Origin: Deinococcus sp.
Lineage (GTDB): Bacteria > Deinococcota > Deinococci > Deinococcales > Deinococcaceae
DNA length: 16,367 nt
Direction of reading: 5' to 3'
Assembly (NCBI GenBank): GCA_018260375.1
Contig: JAGLBF010000017.1
Coordinates: 1-16,367 of the forward strand
Every line of letters starts with the position of its first letter. Positions within the stretch are counted from its first letter, which is position 1. The notes below the pieces were generated by a model. That model did no database searches, was not told the origin of the DNA, and saw only the letters and a list, made by a program, of their open reading frames with translations. A program made the position numbers and the translations under genes. Positions 7,176 through 16,358 of the stretch are shown one piece after another.

Positions 7176-7664
7176 GTGTTGACTATCTCTAGCCGTTTTG
7201 CCCTGGCAACGCACATACTCAGCCTTATCAGCCTGAACGCCGAAGCCAGCAACGTGCGCTTAAGTTCAGAGAAAATGGCACAGAGCACAGGCGTAAACCC
7301 TGTCATTGTGCGCGGCATTAGTGGCATGCTGCGCCGCGCAGGTCTGGTACAGTCGCGCCAGGGGGTAATCGGCCTGAGCCTCACCCGCCCCGCCGACCAG
7401 ATTACCTTGCTGGATATTTACCGCGCCGTGCAGTCGCCCGAACAGCTTTTTTCACTTCATGAGCACCCCAACGCCGCTTGTATGGTAGGGCGCAACATCC
7501 AGCCCACGCTTATAGAGGTGTGCAGCCGCGCCCAGCACGCCCTGGAAGCCGAACTTGCCAGCACCTCACTGGCCTGTGTTAACCGCGAGGTACAGACGCG
7601 TGCCCTGGCCTGTACACAAGGCGACATTGAGCCTACCCCCACCCCAGGGATAAAGGATGTATAA
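7176..7664 (+). CDS. Rrf2-family transcriptional regulator, YwnA-like
   Basis: A 162-residue winged-helix regulator. The N-terminus (SSRFALATHILSLISL), the helix-turn-helix region (about 30-65, with TGVNPVIVRGISGMLRRAGLV), the wing (SRQGVIGLSL) and the motif LLDIYRAVQSPEQLFSLHE follow the B. subtilis YwnA branch of Rrf2 closely. The three clustered Fe-S cysteines of IscR/NsrR are not present; cysteines at 102, 116, 134 and 146 are scattered, so an iron-sulfur sensor is unlikely, though a thiol-based sensor remains possible. Start: GTG 7176 or TTG 7179; GGAG at 7170-7173 is better spaced for TTG. It lies just downstream of a repeat and 77 bases upstream of the copper cassette on the same strand, so it may or may not regulate copZ. 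The C-terminal 20 residues extend beyond YwnA. Confidence 0.87.
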   Translation: MLTISSRFALATHILSLISLNAEASNVRLSSEKMAQSTGVNPVIVRGISGMLRRAGLVQSRQGVIGLSLTRPADQITLLDIYRAVQSPEQLFSLHEHPNAACMVGRNIQPTLIEVCSRAQHALEAELASTSLACVNREVQTRALACTQGDIEPTPTPGIKDV

Positions 7665-7706
7665 ACGGATTTTAGAGGTAATTTAACCTAAAAAGACCTT
7701 TTTCTC

Positions 7707-7741
7707 TTGTCATCCACCCCCAGGGGATATAGCATAGGCGC
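7707..7741 (+). promoter_or_regulatory. Leaderless copZ promoter with CsoR-like operator in the spacer
   Basis: TTGTCA (7707-7712), exactly 17 nt, TAGCAT (7730-7735), six bases, then ATG of copZ at 7742: transcription would start on the start codon. The spacer contains ATCC-ACCCCCAGG-GGAT (7712-7728), a G/C-tract pseudo-palindrome flanked by AT, the general form of CsoR operators. The csoR gene is in the same cassette, so copper-relieved autorepression is a reasonable inference. No Shine-Dalgarno site precedes copZ. Confidence 0.65.
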
Positions 7742-7945
7742 ATGACCACCTTAACCATTTCGGGAATGTCCTGTGGACACTGCGTCAAAGCCGTAGAAAA
7801 AGCACTGAGCAGCGTACCAGGCACACAAAACGTACAGGTAAACCTGGAAGCAGGCCGCGCCACCGTAGAGGGTAATGCCGATGTACAAGCACTCGTCGCC
7901 GCTGTCAAGGAGGAGGGTTATCAGGCAACCCCTACAGACGCATGA
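7742..7945 (+). CDS. copZ: Copper chaperone CopZ (heavy-metal-associated domain)
   Basis: A 67-residue protein consisting of one HMA domain. It binds Cu(I) in the cytoplasm and hands it to exporters or regulators. The metal site is GMSCGHC with C11 and C14; the rest follows the ferredoxin-like beta-alpha-beta-beta-alpha-beta pattern (VKAVEKALSSVPG, then VQVNLEAGRATVEG, then EEGYQ). The length is normal for CopZ. It is the first gene of a cassette with the DUF305 gene (ATGA overlap at 7942-7945) and csoR. No CopA-type ATPase is in this window; it must be elsewhere if present. A mercury-type MerP is less likely because there is no signal peptide. Confidence 0.92.
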   Translation: MTTLTISGMSCGHCVKAVEKALSSVPGTQNVQVNLEAGRATVEGNADVQALVAAVKEEGYQATPTDA

Positions 7946-8541
7946 GTAGCGCCGCTTTAATGCTGGCAGCCGCGCTGCTGATACCCAGTGCGCCGCCAGC
8001 GGGGGAGCTAGGCCCGATTGTAGTCAGCCCTGCGCCGGGCCATTTAATGGCGAGCATGAACCACAGCAGCATGCAACAGCAAATGCCAATGCAAGACATG
8101 CTCGCGCCGCTGCGCAACAAAGCCTTTGATGTCAAGTGGACACAGCTGATGATTGACCACCATCAAATGGCCCTAGACATGGCCCAGCACGAATTGAGCA
8201 TGGGGCAAGACCCCCGTGTTAAGGCCGAGGCACAGCGGGTGATTGCAGCCCAGAAGCGCGAGATTGCGACCATGCAAGGTTGGCTCAAGGCTTGGACGGG
8301 CCAGAGCAACACGCCCAAATCTATGTCTATGGACATGCCGATGTCGGACCACATGAAGGGCAGCATGGACAGATGGTTTCTGGAAGGCATGATTCCGCAC
8401 CACCAGGGTGCAATTGATATGAGCCGCCTGATTCCTTCCCGCACGCAAAACCCCCTAGTACGGCAGTTGGGCAAGCAGATTATTGCGTCGCAGACAGCAG
8501 AAATTGCCCGTTACCGCACACTGCTCAAGACCATAAAGTAA
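7942..8541 (+). CDS. Secreted DUF305 protein, two-repeat, His/Met-rich
   Basis: A 199-residue protein with a short N-terminal hydrophobic stretch (ALMLAAALLIPSAPPA) that looks like an export signal, then a Met/His-rich segment (residues 35-53, including HLMASMNHSSMQQQMPMQDM). Two DUF305 halves follow. The first has the motif MIDHHQMALDMA (H73, H74); the second has MIPHHQGAIDMS (H153, H154). They are joined by a second Met-rich linker (SMSMDMPMSDHMKGSM). DUF305 proteins are predicted ferritin-like four-helix bundles. Met and His clusters and the position between copZ and csoR suggest periplasmic copper binding; this is inference, not a known reaction. The start codon overlaps the copZ stop (ATGA), implying translational coupling. 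Confidence 0.88.
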   Translation: MSSAALMLAAALLIPSAPPAGELGPIVVSPAPGHLMASMNHSSMQQQMPMQDMLAPLRNKAFDVKWTQLMIDHHQMALDMAQHELSMGQDPRVKAEAQRVIAAQKREIATMQGWLKAWTGQSNTPKSMSMDMPMSDHMKGSMDRWFLEGMIPHHQGAIDMSRLIPSRTQNPLVRQLGKQIIASQTAEIARYRTLLKTIK

Positions 8542-8547
8542 GCGACT

Positions 8548-8871
8548 ATGAAACCCGACCAAGACCCGCAGCACTGCGCCGCGTCAGCCGCTCCTGCTCA
8601 CCTGTGCATGCCCGAAGAAGCCCGCAAGCGCGCCCGCCGTCGCCTGAGTATTGCCAGAGGACATCTGGAGAGCATCGTCAAAATGCTGGATGAACCCGAT
8701 GCCTACTGCGTAGATGTGCTGAGGCAAATCAAAGCCGTGCAGGGCGCTCTGAGCGGTGCAGGCGAAGTGGTGCTGCGCGGGCACCTAGAAGCGCATATGA
8801 CAACGGCGGCCCAGCGCGGTGACGGTGTAGAGCTGGTTGATGAGCTGCTGGAAGCCCTCAAATACCGCTGA
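8548..8871 (+). CDS. csoR: Copper-sensing repressor CsoR (DUF156), Cys-His-His type
   Basis: A 107-residue all-helical metal-responsive repressor that releases its operator when it binds Cu(I). The first helix has RARRRLSIARGHLESIVKML, the second YCVDVLRQIKAVQGAL, the third VVLRGHLEAHM. By alignment with B. subtilis CsoR (C45, H70, C74) the ligands here are C54, H79 and H83: same spacing (25 and 4 residues) but the last cysteine is replaced by histidine. A Cys-His-His set has been reported for the Thermus thermophilus CsoR. The N-terminus is extended and carries extra candidate ligands H9, C10, H18 and C20. It begins six bases after the DUF305 stop with no clear ribosome site, so it is probably coupled. 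A formaldehyde (FrmR) or nickel (RcnR) sensor is less likely given copZ in the same cassette. Confidence 0.9.
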   Translation: MKPDQDPQHCAASAAPAHLCMPEEARKRARRRLSIARGHLESIVKMLDEPDAYCVDVLRQIKAVQGALSGAGEVVLRGHLEAHMTTAAQRGDGVELVDELLEALKYR

Positions 8872-8959
8872 GGGCTGTTGTTGCCAAGTGATAAGGAAGG
8901 CGACAAGGCCACCACACAGCCTCAATTCCTCTGCCCTACTTTGCTTATATATCCCGCTT

Positions 8960-9094
8960 ATACGGATTCTGCGGTATGGAGCCGCAGGCGGCGCTTTTCC
9001 GACTGTGGTGGAATTTAGCGGAATCCGTATGCTGTTCCCACTCGCATCCGCTCGGATTGATTCGGAAGTACGCCAAATCAATCGGAATCCGTAT
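8960..9094. repeat. 135-bp composite repeat, copy B
   Basis: Bounded by ATACGGATTC (8960) and GGAATCCGTAT (9084-9094). The module order is reversed relative to copy A: first the GGTATGGAGCC / GGCGGCGCTTTTCCGACT module ending GGAATCCGTAT, then GCTGTTCCCACTCGCATCCG and the GATTGATT / AATCAATC module. The 9045-9094 half is nearly identical to positions 1-50. Confidence 0.88.
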
Positions 9095-9169
9095 TATACG
9101 GACTGCGCTTGCATAGCAGGCAACCCGTATCTTTTCCTACTCGAATCCGCCTTCGTTACATCAGAAGGC
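9095..9169. repeat. Diverged repeat module and small stem-loop after tkt
   Basis: TATACGGACTGCG (9095 on) and CCGTATCTTTTCCTACTCGA with ATCCGCC repeat the diverged module of positions 51-127 in opposite orientation. GCCTTC (9149-9154) and GAAGGC (9164-9169) form a 6-bp stem just past the tkt stop on the minus strand. It lacks a T run, so I do not call it an intrinsic terminator. Confidence 0.5.
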
Positions 9170-9172
9170 GTA

Positions 9173-11158
<1,986 letters not shown>

Positions 11159-11165
11159 GCTTCGT

Positions 11166-11171
11166 AGTCTA
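11166..11171 (-). promoter_or_regulatory. Candidate leaderless -10 of tkt
   Basis: TAGACT on the minus strand, seven bases before the tkt ATG. No convincing -35 is present at the expected distance. Confidence 0.4.
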
Positions 11172-11224
11172 GCGCTCTGGCCCTAGGAAATGTTTGCTGG
11201 ATTAGGCAAGTGAAGGTAAATATA

Positions 11225-11300
11225 ATACAGATTCCTACGCCCACTGGCCTTCTTTCACCGCGTGTTTAACAAAGTTCAAATCGCAGTTCGCAGTCCGTAT
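11225..11300. repeat. 76-bp repeat, compact CTGGCCTTCTTT module
   Basis: Bounded by ATACAGATTCCTACGCC and CGCAGTCCGTAT, with CTGGCCTTCTTTCACCGCGT and TTTAACAAAGTTCAAATCGC between. This is the shortest complete copy in the window and probably closest to the basic unit, since both ends and the core are intact. Confidence 0.78.
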
Positions 11301-11385
11301 AAGCCCACGCCACCACATCTAGTCATGCGGTGAAGCAAAGCGCTAGAGGTACACGTCTGCGCCGCAGCCAAAGGGTCACAAAATA

Positions 11386-11432
11386 AGTTATCCACAATTT
11401 CCCTGTGGATAACTCGGCGTTATTGTGGATAA
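11386..11432. promoter_or_regulatory. Three-DnaA-box cluster outside oriC
   Basis: Three exact TTATCCACA 9-mers lie at 11388-11396 (plus), 11404-11412 (minus) and 11424-11432 (minus). The first two form a perfect 11-bp inverted repeat, AGTTATCCACA (11386-11396) and TGTGGATAACT (11404-11414), with a 7-nt loop. Read on the minus strand the hairpin is followed by TATTTT, so it might also terminate pyk. It lies between the 3' end of pyk and the 5' end of tkt, about 4.7 kb from the main origin. Confidence 0.8.
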
Positions 11433-11464
11433 CCTGACCCTCATTGTCATGCGCCTGCTGTTGT

Positions 11465-11494
11465 AAGGCGACTAACTGTACTCAACAGTGCCTT
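11465..11494 (-). terminator. Possible stem-loop downstream of pyk
   Basis: ACTGT (11475-11479) pairs with ACAGT (11485-11489) around a 5-nt loop, and the outer AAGGC (11465-11469) pairs with GCCTT (11490-11494) across a 5-nt one-sided bulge. No T run follows on the minus strand, so its role as terminator is uncertain. Confidence 0.3.
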
Positions 11495-11512
11495 ATTGTA
11501 TTGAGGGTTTAT

Positions 11513-12952
<1,440 letters not shown>

Positions 12953-13044
12953 GGTGGGTTCTCCAGCCTTTTTAGGCCATACGTTGCTGTTGAGGCGATT
13001 GTCGTTGAAGCGCTTGTGCTTATTTTGTGATACTGATCTTCTTT

Positions 13045-13060
13045 TTGGAAGTGGTTCCAA
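13045..13060. promoter_or_regulatory. Palindrome upstream of pyk, candidate operator
   Basis: TTGGAAGTGGTTCCAA is a perfect 6-bp inverted repeat with a 4-bp spacer, 93-108 bases upstream of the pyk ATG. On the minus strand TTGGAA could serve as a -35, with CAGTAT at a long 19-nt spacing. The regulator is unknown. Confidence 0.35.
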
Positions 13061-13075
13061 TGGGTTTAAAGATTC

Positions 13076-13120
13076 AGCCGCCAGAAGAATAAGTATCTCA
13101 GAAGTACCGTTCTGGCGGCT
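13076..13120 (-). terminator. Hairpin between eno and pyk
   Basis: Perfect 11-bp stem AGCCGCCAGAA (13076-13086) and TTCTGGCGGCT (13110-13120) with a 23-nt loop, 11 bases after the eno stop on the minus strand. The strength and position suggest a terminator or mRNA 3'-end stabiliser for eno, but the loop is long and no T run follows in the eno direction. Confidence 0.45.
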
Positions 13121-13131
13121 TTGGTTATGTT

Positions 13132-14400
13132 TTAGCGCAGGGCTTTGCGGCCCAGAAACTGCGCGGCGCTGCCCAGCTCATCTTCGATACGCAGCAACTG
13201 GTTGTACTTGGCAATGCGGTCTGACCGGCTGGCCGAGCCTGTTTTGATCTGGCCGGCATTGGTTGCCACAGCTAGGTCGGCAATAAACGCGTCTTCAGAC
13301 TCACCACTGCGGTGGCTGATAATGGTGCCGTAGCGGTTGCGCTTGGCCATTTCAATGGCTTCCAGAGACTCGGTCAGGGTGCCAATTTGGTTGACTTTTA
13401 CCAAGATAGCGTTCCCTACGCCGGTCTCAATGCCTTTGGCGAGGCGCTCAGGATTGGTCACAAACAGGTCATCGCCCACCAGTTGCACCTTATCACCAAT
13501 CTTTTGCGTCAGCAGACGCCAGCCGTCCCAGTCATCTTCAGCAAGCCCGTCTTCAATGCTGACAATGGGGTAACGAAGAGCCCAGTCGGCCCAGAAGTCC
13601 ACCAGTTCTTCACTGCTCAGCACACGCTTCTCGCTTTCCAGGTGGTACTTGCCGTCTTTGTACAGCTCCGTGGTGGCGGGGTCAAGAGCGATGGCGATGT
13701 CTTTACCTGGCTCGTAACCCGCTTTCTGGATGGCTTCCATCAACACTTCCAGGGCTTCTTCATTACTCTTGAGGTCAGGGGCAAAGCCGCCTTCATCGCC
13801 TACGTTGGTGTTATAACCGCGCCCAGACAGCACTTTTTTCAGGTGATGAAAAGTTTCAGTGCCGTAGCGCAGCGCTTCACGGAAACTGGGTGCGCCCACA
13901 GGCATCAACATAAACTCCTGAAAGTCTACCGAGTTGTCGGCGTGCATACCGCCGTTGATAACATTCATCATCGGTAACGGCAGCGTACGGGCGTTGGCCC
14001 CGCCCAGGTAACGGTAGAGTGGAATATCCAGCTCAGCGGCAGCGGCGCGGGCCGTCGCCATACTCACCGCCAAGATCGCATTTCCACCCAGCCCACTCTT
14101 GTTGGGTGTGCCGTCTAGTTCAAGCATGGTGTGGTCAATCAGGCCCTGCTGCGAGGCGTCCAGACCCTCTAGGGCAGGAGCAATGCGCTCATTGACGTTG
14201 GCAACGGCCTTTTGCACGCCTTTGCCCATATAGCGCTCGCCGCCGTCGCGCAACTCTAGCGCCTCGTGGCTACCAGTAGACGCGCCCGAAGGCACGATGG
14301 CGCGGCCCTGATAGCCACTGTCAAGTGTTACTTCGGCTTCAACGGTAGGGTTACCACGGGAATCCAGGACTTCGCGGGCTTTCACTTGTTCAATTTGCAT
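13132..14400 (-). CDS. eno: Enolase (phosphopyruvate hydratase)
   Basis: Converts 2-phosphoglycerate to phosphoenolpyruvate in glycolysis. The 422-residue length is standard. The start at ATG 14398-14400 is supported by AAGGAGAA (plus 14406-14413) and by the conserved N-terminus IEQVKAREVLDSRGNPTVE. Mg ligands D240 (ALDPA), E283 (SIEDG) and D310 (VGDDLFVTN), catalytic E203 (VGDEGGFAP) and K335 (VKVNQIGT), and the substrate loop S362-HRSGE are all intact. It is followed on the same strand by pyk, so two consecutive glycolytic steps are adjacent. dnaN lies upstream on the same strand, across a 332-nt gap. Confidence 0.97.
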   Translation of the reverse strand: MQIEQVKAREVLDSRGNPTVEAEVTLDSGYQGRAIVPSGASTGSHEALELRDGGERYMGKGVQKAVANVNERIAPALEGLDASQQGLIDHTMLELDGTPNKSGLGGNAILAVSMATARAAAAELDIPLYRYLGGANARTLPLPMMNVINGGMHADNSVDFQEFMLMPVGAPSFREALRYGTETFHHLKKVLSGRGYNTNVGDEGGFAPDLKSNEEALEVLMEAIQKAGYEPGKDIAIALDPATTELYKDGKYHLESEKRVLSSEELVDFWADWALRYPIVSIEDGLAEDDWDGWRLLTQKIGDKVQLVGDDLFVTNPERLAKGIETGVGNAILVKVNQIGTLTESLEAIEMAKRNRYGTIISHRSGESEDAFIADLAVATNAGQIKTGSASRSDRIAKYNQLLRIEDELGSAAQFLGRKALR

Positions 14401-14545
14401 GGTTGTTCTCCTTATGTAAAAAGCGGGGATATGCGTCAAACGGGTGCAAGAAACGTGATGTACTCATCATGAAAAGCTTTTAAAAAGCAGGTCTGCAAAG
14501 CAGTTGTGCGTTATGGTCTACTCGTCTTGGGGCGGTCATGCCGTG

Positions 14546-14551
14546 AGTATA
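14546..14551 (-). promoter_or_regulatory. Candidate -10 of eno
   Basis: TATACT on the minus strand, about 145 nt upstream of the eno ATG. The -35 region is poor. A closer TTGACG with CATAAG at 17 nt also exists, but it would place the start inside the ribosome site. Confidence 0.3.
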
Positions 14552-14577
14552 CTCCGCCTATTGTCTTGGTTTTGTCT

Positions 14578-14607
14578 TTTCGTGCTTGTATCTTTCGTGC
14601 TTGTATC
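14578..14607. repeat. 15-bp tandem duplication between dnaN and eno
   Basis: TTTCGTGCTTGTATC occurs twice head to tail (14578-14592, 14593-14607), followed by TTT. The remaining gap 14401-14732 shows no gene. CTGTGG and CCACAG around a 3-nt loop (about 14673-14687) make a small hairpin past the dnaN stop, without a T run. Confidence 0.7.
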
Positions 14608-14732
14608 TTTTGGGATGTTGTGCCGTGAGGTTTCATCTTTTGAGCTGCATGGGTCAGTCGCTCAGCCCCGCCTGTGGCAACCACAGTCCGCAAGGAGAGC
14701 AGTGATGCCTCTGCTTGCCCCAAAAAGGCCCC

Positions 14733-15815
14733 TTAAACGCGCAGCGGCACCACGACAGCCAAATACCCCTCATCCCCACTTGCCTTGAACATAGCGGGGC
14801 TGGTAGGGCCAGAAAAGCGCATTTCGGCCTCGCCCTCTATCGGCCCTAGCGCGTCAAGAACATATTTGGCGTTAAAGCCCAGGCTCATGGCTGGCTCGCT
14901 GCCTTCTTGATCTACGTCCAAACTGTCTTGCCCGCGCCCGTAATCGCCCTCAGCGGCCAGGCGCAGCTTGCCCTCACTCACCAAAAATTCCACACGGTTA
15001 TTGGCATTTTTGTCAGCGAGCACCGCCACACGCGACACCGCTTCTTTGAGAGCGGCAGCGCTAAGCTTCACGGTGAGCTTGATATCGCGGGGAATAACCC
15101 GCTCGTAGTCGGGAAAATCGCCGTCCAGCAGCTTTACATTCATGCGTACGCGGTCAGTCTGCAAACACAGCACTCCATCGCCGTATGCCAGCCGTACCTC
15201 GCCGTCGCGTAACACCCGCACCATTTCGTCTGCGCTGCGTGCAGGAATAATCATGCTGCGGCTCTCACCTGGTGCAGCAAATTCGCGCATGGCCAGACGG
15301 AAGCCGTCCGAGGCCACCACACGGGCGCGGGTTTCGTGCTGCTCCACCTTGATGCCGCGGAACACTGCCTGAAAAGCCTCGTTGCTGGCGGCGTAGCGCA
15401 CGCTTGACAGTGAGCGCGCTAACTCGTGTGCGTCGAGCGTCGCGTCTGAGTTGGCGGGAAAAGTGATCTCAGGATAGGCTTCTAAGTCACCTGTTTGCAG
15501 CTTGAATTCTGAGCCGCCTGCGCGCAAGGCCAGCTCTGAACCGCTGAGTTCTAGTTCCACCAGCTCCCCGCCCAGGGTGCGCACAATCTGGGCCAGCAAA
15601 TGCGCTGGAACCACCAGGCTGGCGGGCTGTTGCACCTCGGCAGGCACCATGCAACTCAGGTCAATTTCTAGGTTGGTGCCGCTGAGCAGCAAGCCGCGCT
15701 CACTGGCTTCAATTTTGAGCGAGGTGAGCAGCGGGTTGCTTGACCGGCTGGGGATAACGCGCTCCAGGATGCTGAGTCCTTCATTGAGGGTTTTTTTGGT
15801 GACTTGTGCTTGCAT
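14733..15815 (-). CDS. dnaN: DNA polymerase III beta subunit (sliding clamp)
   Basis: Ring-shaped processivity clamp that tethers the replicative polymerase and other enzymes to DNA. The start at ATG 15813-15815 fits a GGGGAA ribosome site and the conserved N-terminus (QVTKKTLNEGLSILERVIPSRSSNPLLTSLKIEA), giving 360 residues, the usual size. Three tandem clamp folds are recognisable: residues about 1-115, 120-240 and 245-360. They include SDGFRLAMRE in the second and a C-terminal VVPLRV, close to the typical PM(R/K)(L/V) ending. It is transcribed away from the oriC array, divergent to the presumed dnaA beyond the window. Confidence 0.97.
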   Translation of the reverse strand: MQAQVTKKTLNEGLSILERVIPSRSSNPLLTSLKIEASERGLLLSGTNLEIDLSCMVPAEVQQPASLVVPAHLLAQIVRTLGGELVELELSGSELALRAGGSEFKLQTGDLEAYPEITFPANSDATLDAHELARSLSSVRYAASNEAFQAVFRGIKVEQHETRARVVASDGFRLAMREFAAPGESRSMIIPARSADEMVRVLRDGEVRLAYGDGVLCLQTDRVRMNVKLLDGDFPDYERVIPRDIKLTVKLSAAALKEAVSRVAVLADKNANNRVEFLVSEGKLRLAAEGDYGRGQDSLDVDQEGSEPAMSLGFNAKYVLDALGPIEGEAEMRFSGPTSPAMFKASGDEGYLAVVVPLRV

Positions 15816-15834
15816 CTGTTCCCCATTCTGACAG

Positions 15835-15863
15835 ATTTTGGCCGGCCACATGCGTTGTCACAA
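15835..15863 (-). promoter_or_regulatory. Candidate dnaN promoter
   Basis: On the minus strand, TTGTGA (plus 15858-15863), 17-nt spacer, CAAAAT (plus 15835-15840), giving a start about 13 nt before the dnaN ATG, just upstream of or within the ribosome site region. Both hexamers are moderate. Confidence 0.4.
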
Positions 15864-16024
15864 ATTGCAGACGCTCAAGAGCTTTTGGCTCATACCTGAG
15901 TGCACCCTTGAGGGCGAAAAGTTTTATGAGAAAAGGGCCGCTCTGGTTCCTGTTTTGCCTGGGTGGGCTGTTTGCCTTTTGGGCTTTTGACGCTTTGGCG
16001 GTACAGAGTAAGGCCCAAGTCCTA

Positions 16025-16072
16025 TCTTTAACTGTTCTTCTTTAAAACTATAAATAGTAGTAGTAGTAATAG
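16025..16072. other. oriC unwinding region: AT-rich stretch and DnaA-trios
   Basis: An AT-rich stretch (about 16025-16056) is followed by six triplets TAG-TAG-TAG-TAG-TAA-TAG (16055-16072), a GC stretch (GGGCC), a degenerate box TGTGGAAAC (16077-16085) and an exact box at 16086. This order matches the basal unwinding system described for B. subtilis, where single-stranded trios guide DnaA filament growth into the AT-rich DNA. Confidence 0.75.
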
Positions 16073-16076
16073 GGCC

Positions 16077-16293
16077 TGTGGAAACTGTGGATAACTAGCC
16101 TAGAGGCGCGCTAGGAGCCAAAAAGTTATCCACAGGCAGCCTGTGGATAACTCAAATATCTGTGGATAACCTGTGGATAAAAACGGCACTTATCCACACC
16201 CCCATTTGATTAAGGCAATTTAATCAAAGTTATCCACAGGTTATCCACAGGAAAAGGGCAGTTATCCACAGGTTATCCACAGGTTTATCCACA
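16077..16293. other. oriC: Chromosomal replication origin, DnaA-box array (oriC)
   Basis: Eleven exact TTATCCACA 9-mers. Plus orientation: 16126-16134, 16190-16198, 16230-16238, 16241-16249, 16262-16270, 16273-16281, 16285-16293. Minus orientation: 16086-16094, 16142-16150, 16161-16169, 16172-16180. Pairs at 11-bp spacing (16161/16172, 16230/16241, 16262/16273) put neighbouring boxes on the same helix face. An inverted repeat (16205-16228) separates the mixed-orientation left group from the all-plus right group. dnaN flanks the array on one side. Confidence 0.96.
16205..16228. repeat. AT-rich palindrome inside oriC
   Basis: TTTGATTAA (16205-16213) and TTAATCAAA (16220-16228) form a perfect 9-bp inverted repeat around GGCAAT, between DnaA boxes 16190 and 16230. 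It could be a regulator site or a second easily melted element. Confidence 0.7.
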
Positions 16294-16358
16294 GAAAATA
16301 ATTTTATGTACAATATGACTAGACAAGCTGACAAAGCAAAACAATCTTGTCTGGGAGG
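16285..16358 (+). promoter_or_regulatory. Promoter and ribosome site of the gene beyond the right edge (presumed dnaA)
   Basis: TACAAT (16309-16314) is a good -10; its -35 region coincides with the last DnaA box (TTATCC, 16285-16290), which would allow DnaA autoregulation. GGGAGG (16353-16358) is a strong ribosome site. A TTG at 16362-16364 is the only candidate start inside the window; the true start may be just outside. The identity as dnaA is inferred from position opposite dnaN across oriC. Confidence 0.55.

Noticed and set aside
7176..7664. IscR/NsrR-type iron-sulfur regulator
   Set aside because: It belongs to Rrf2 but lacks the three closely spaced cysteines; overall similarity is to the YwnA branch.
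7686..7705. Terminator between the Rrf2 gene and copZ (AAAAAG / CTTTTT)
   Set aside because: The loop would be only two bases and the stem is almost pure A-T; it is better read as AT-rich upstream promoter DNA.
13312..13977. 221-codon plus-strand open frame
   Set aside because: Antisense to eno, which is complete with all catalytic residues; the antisense protein has no recognisable domain.
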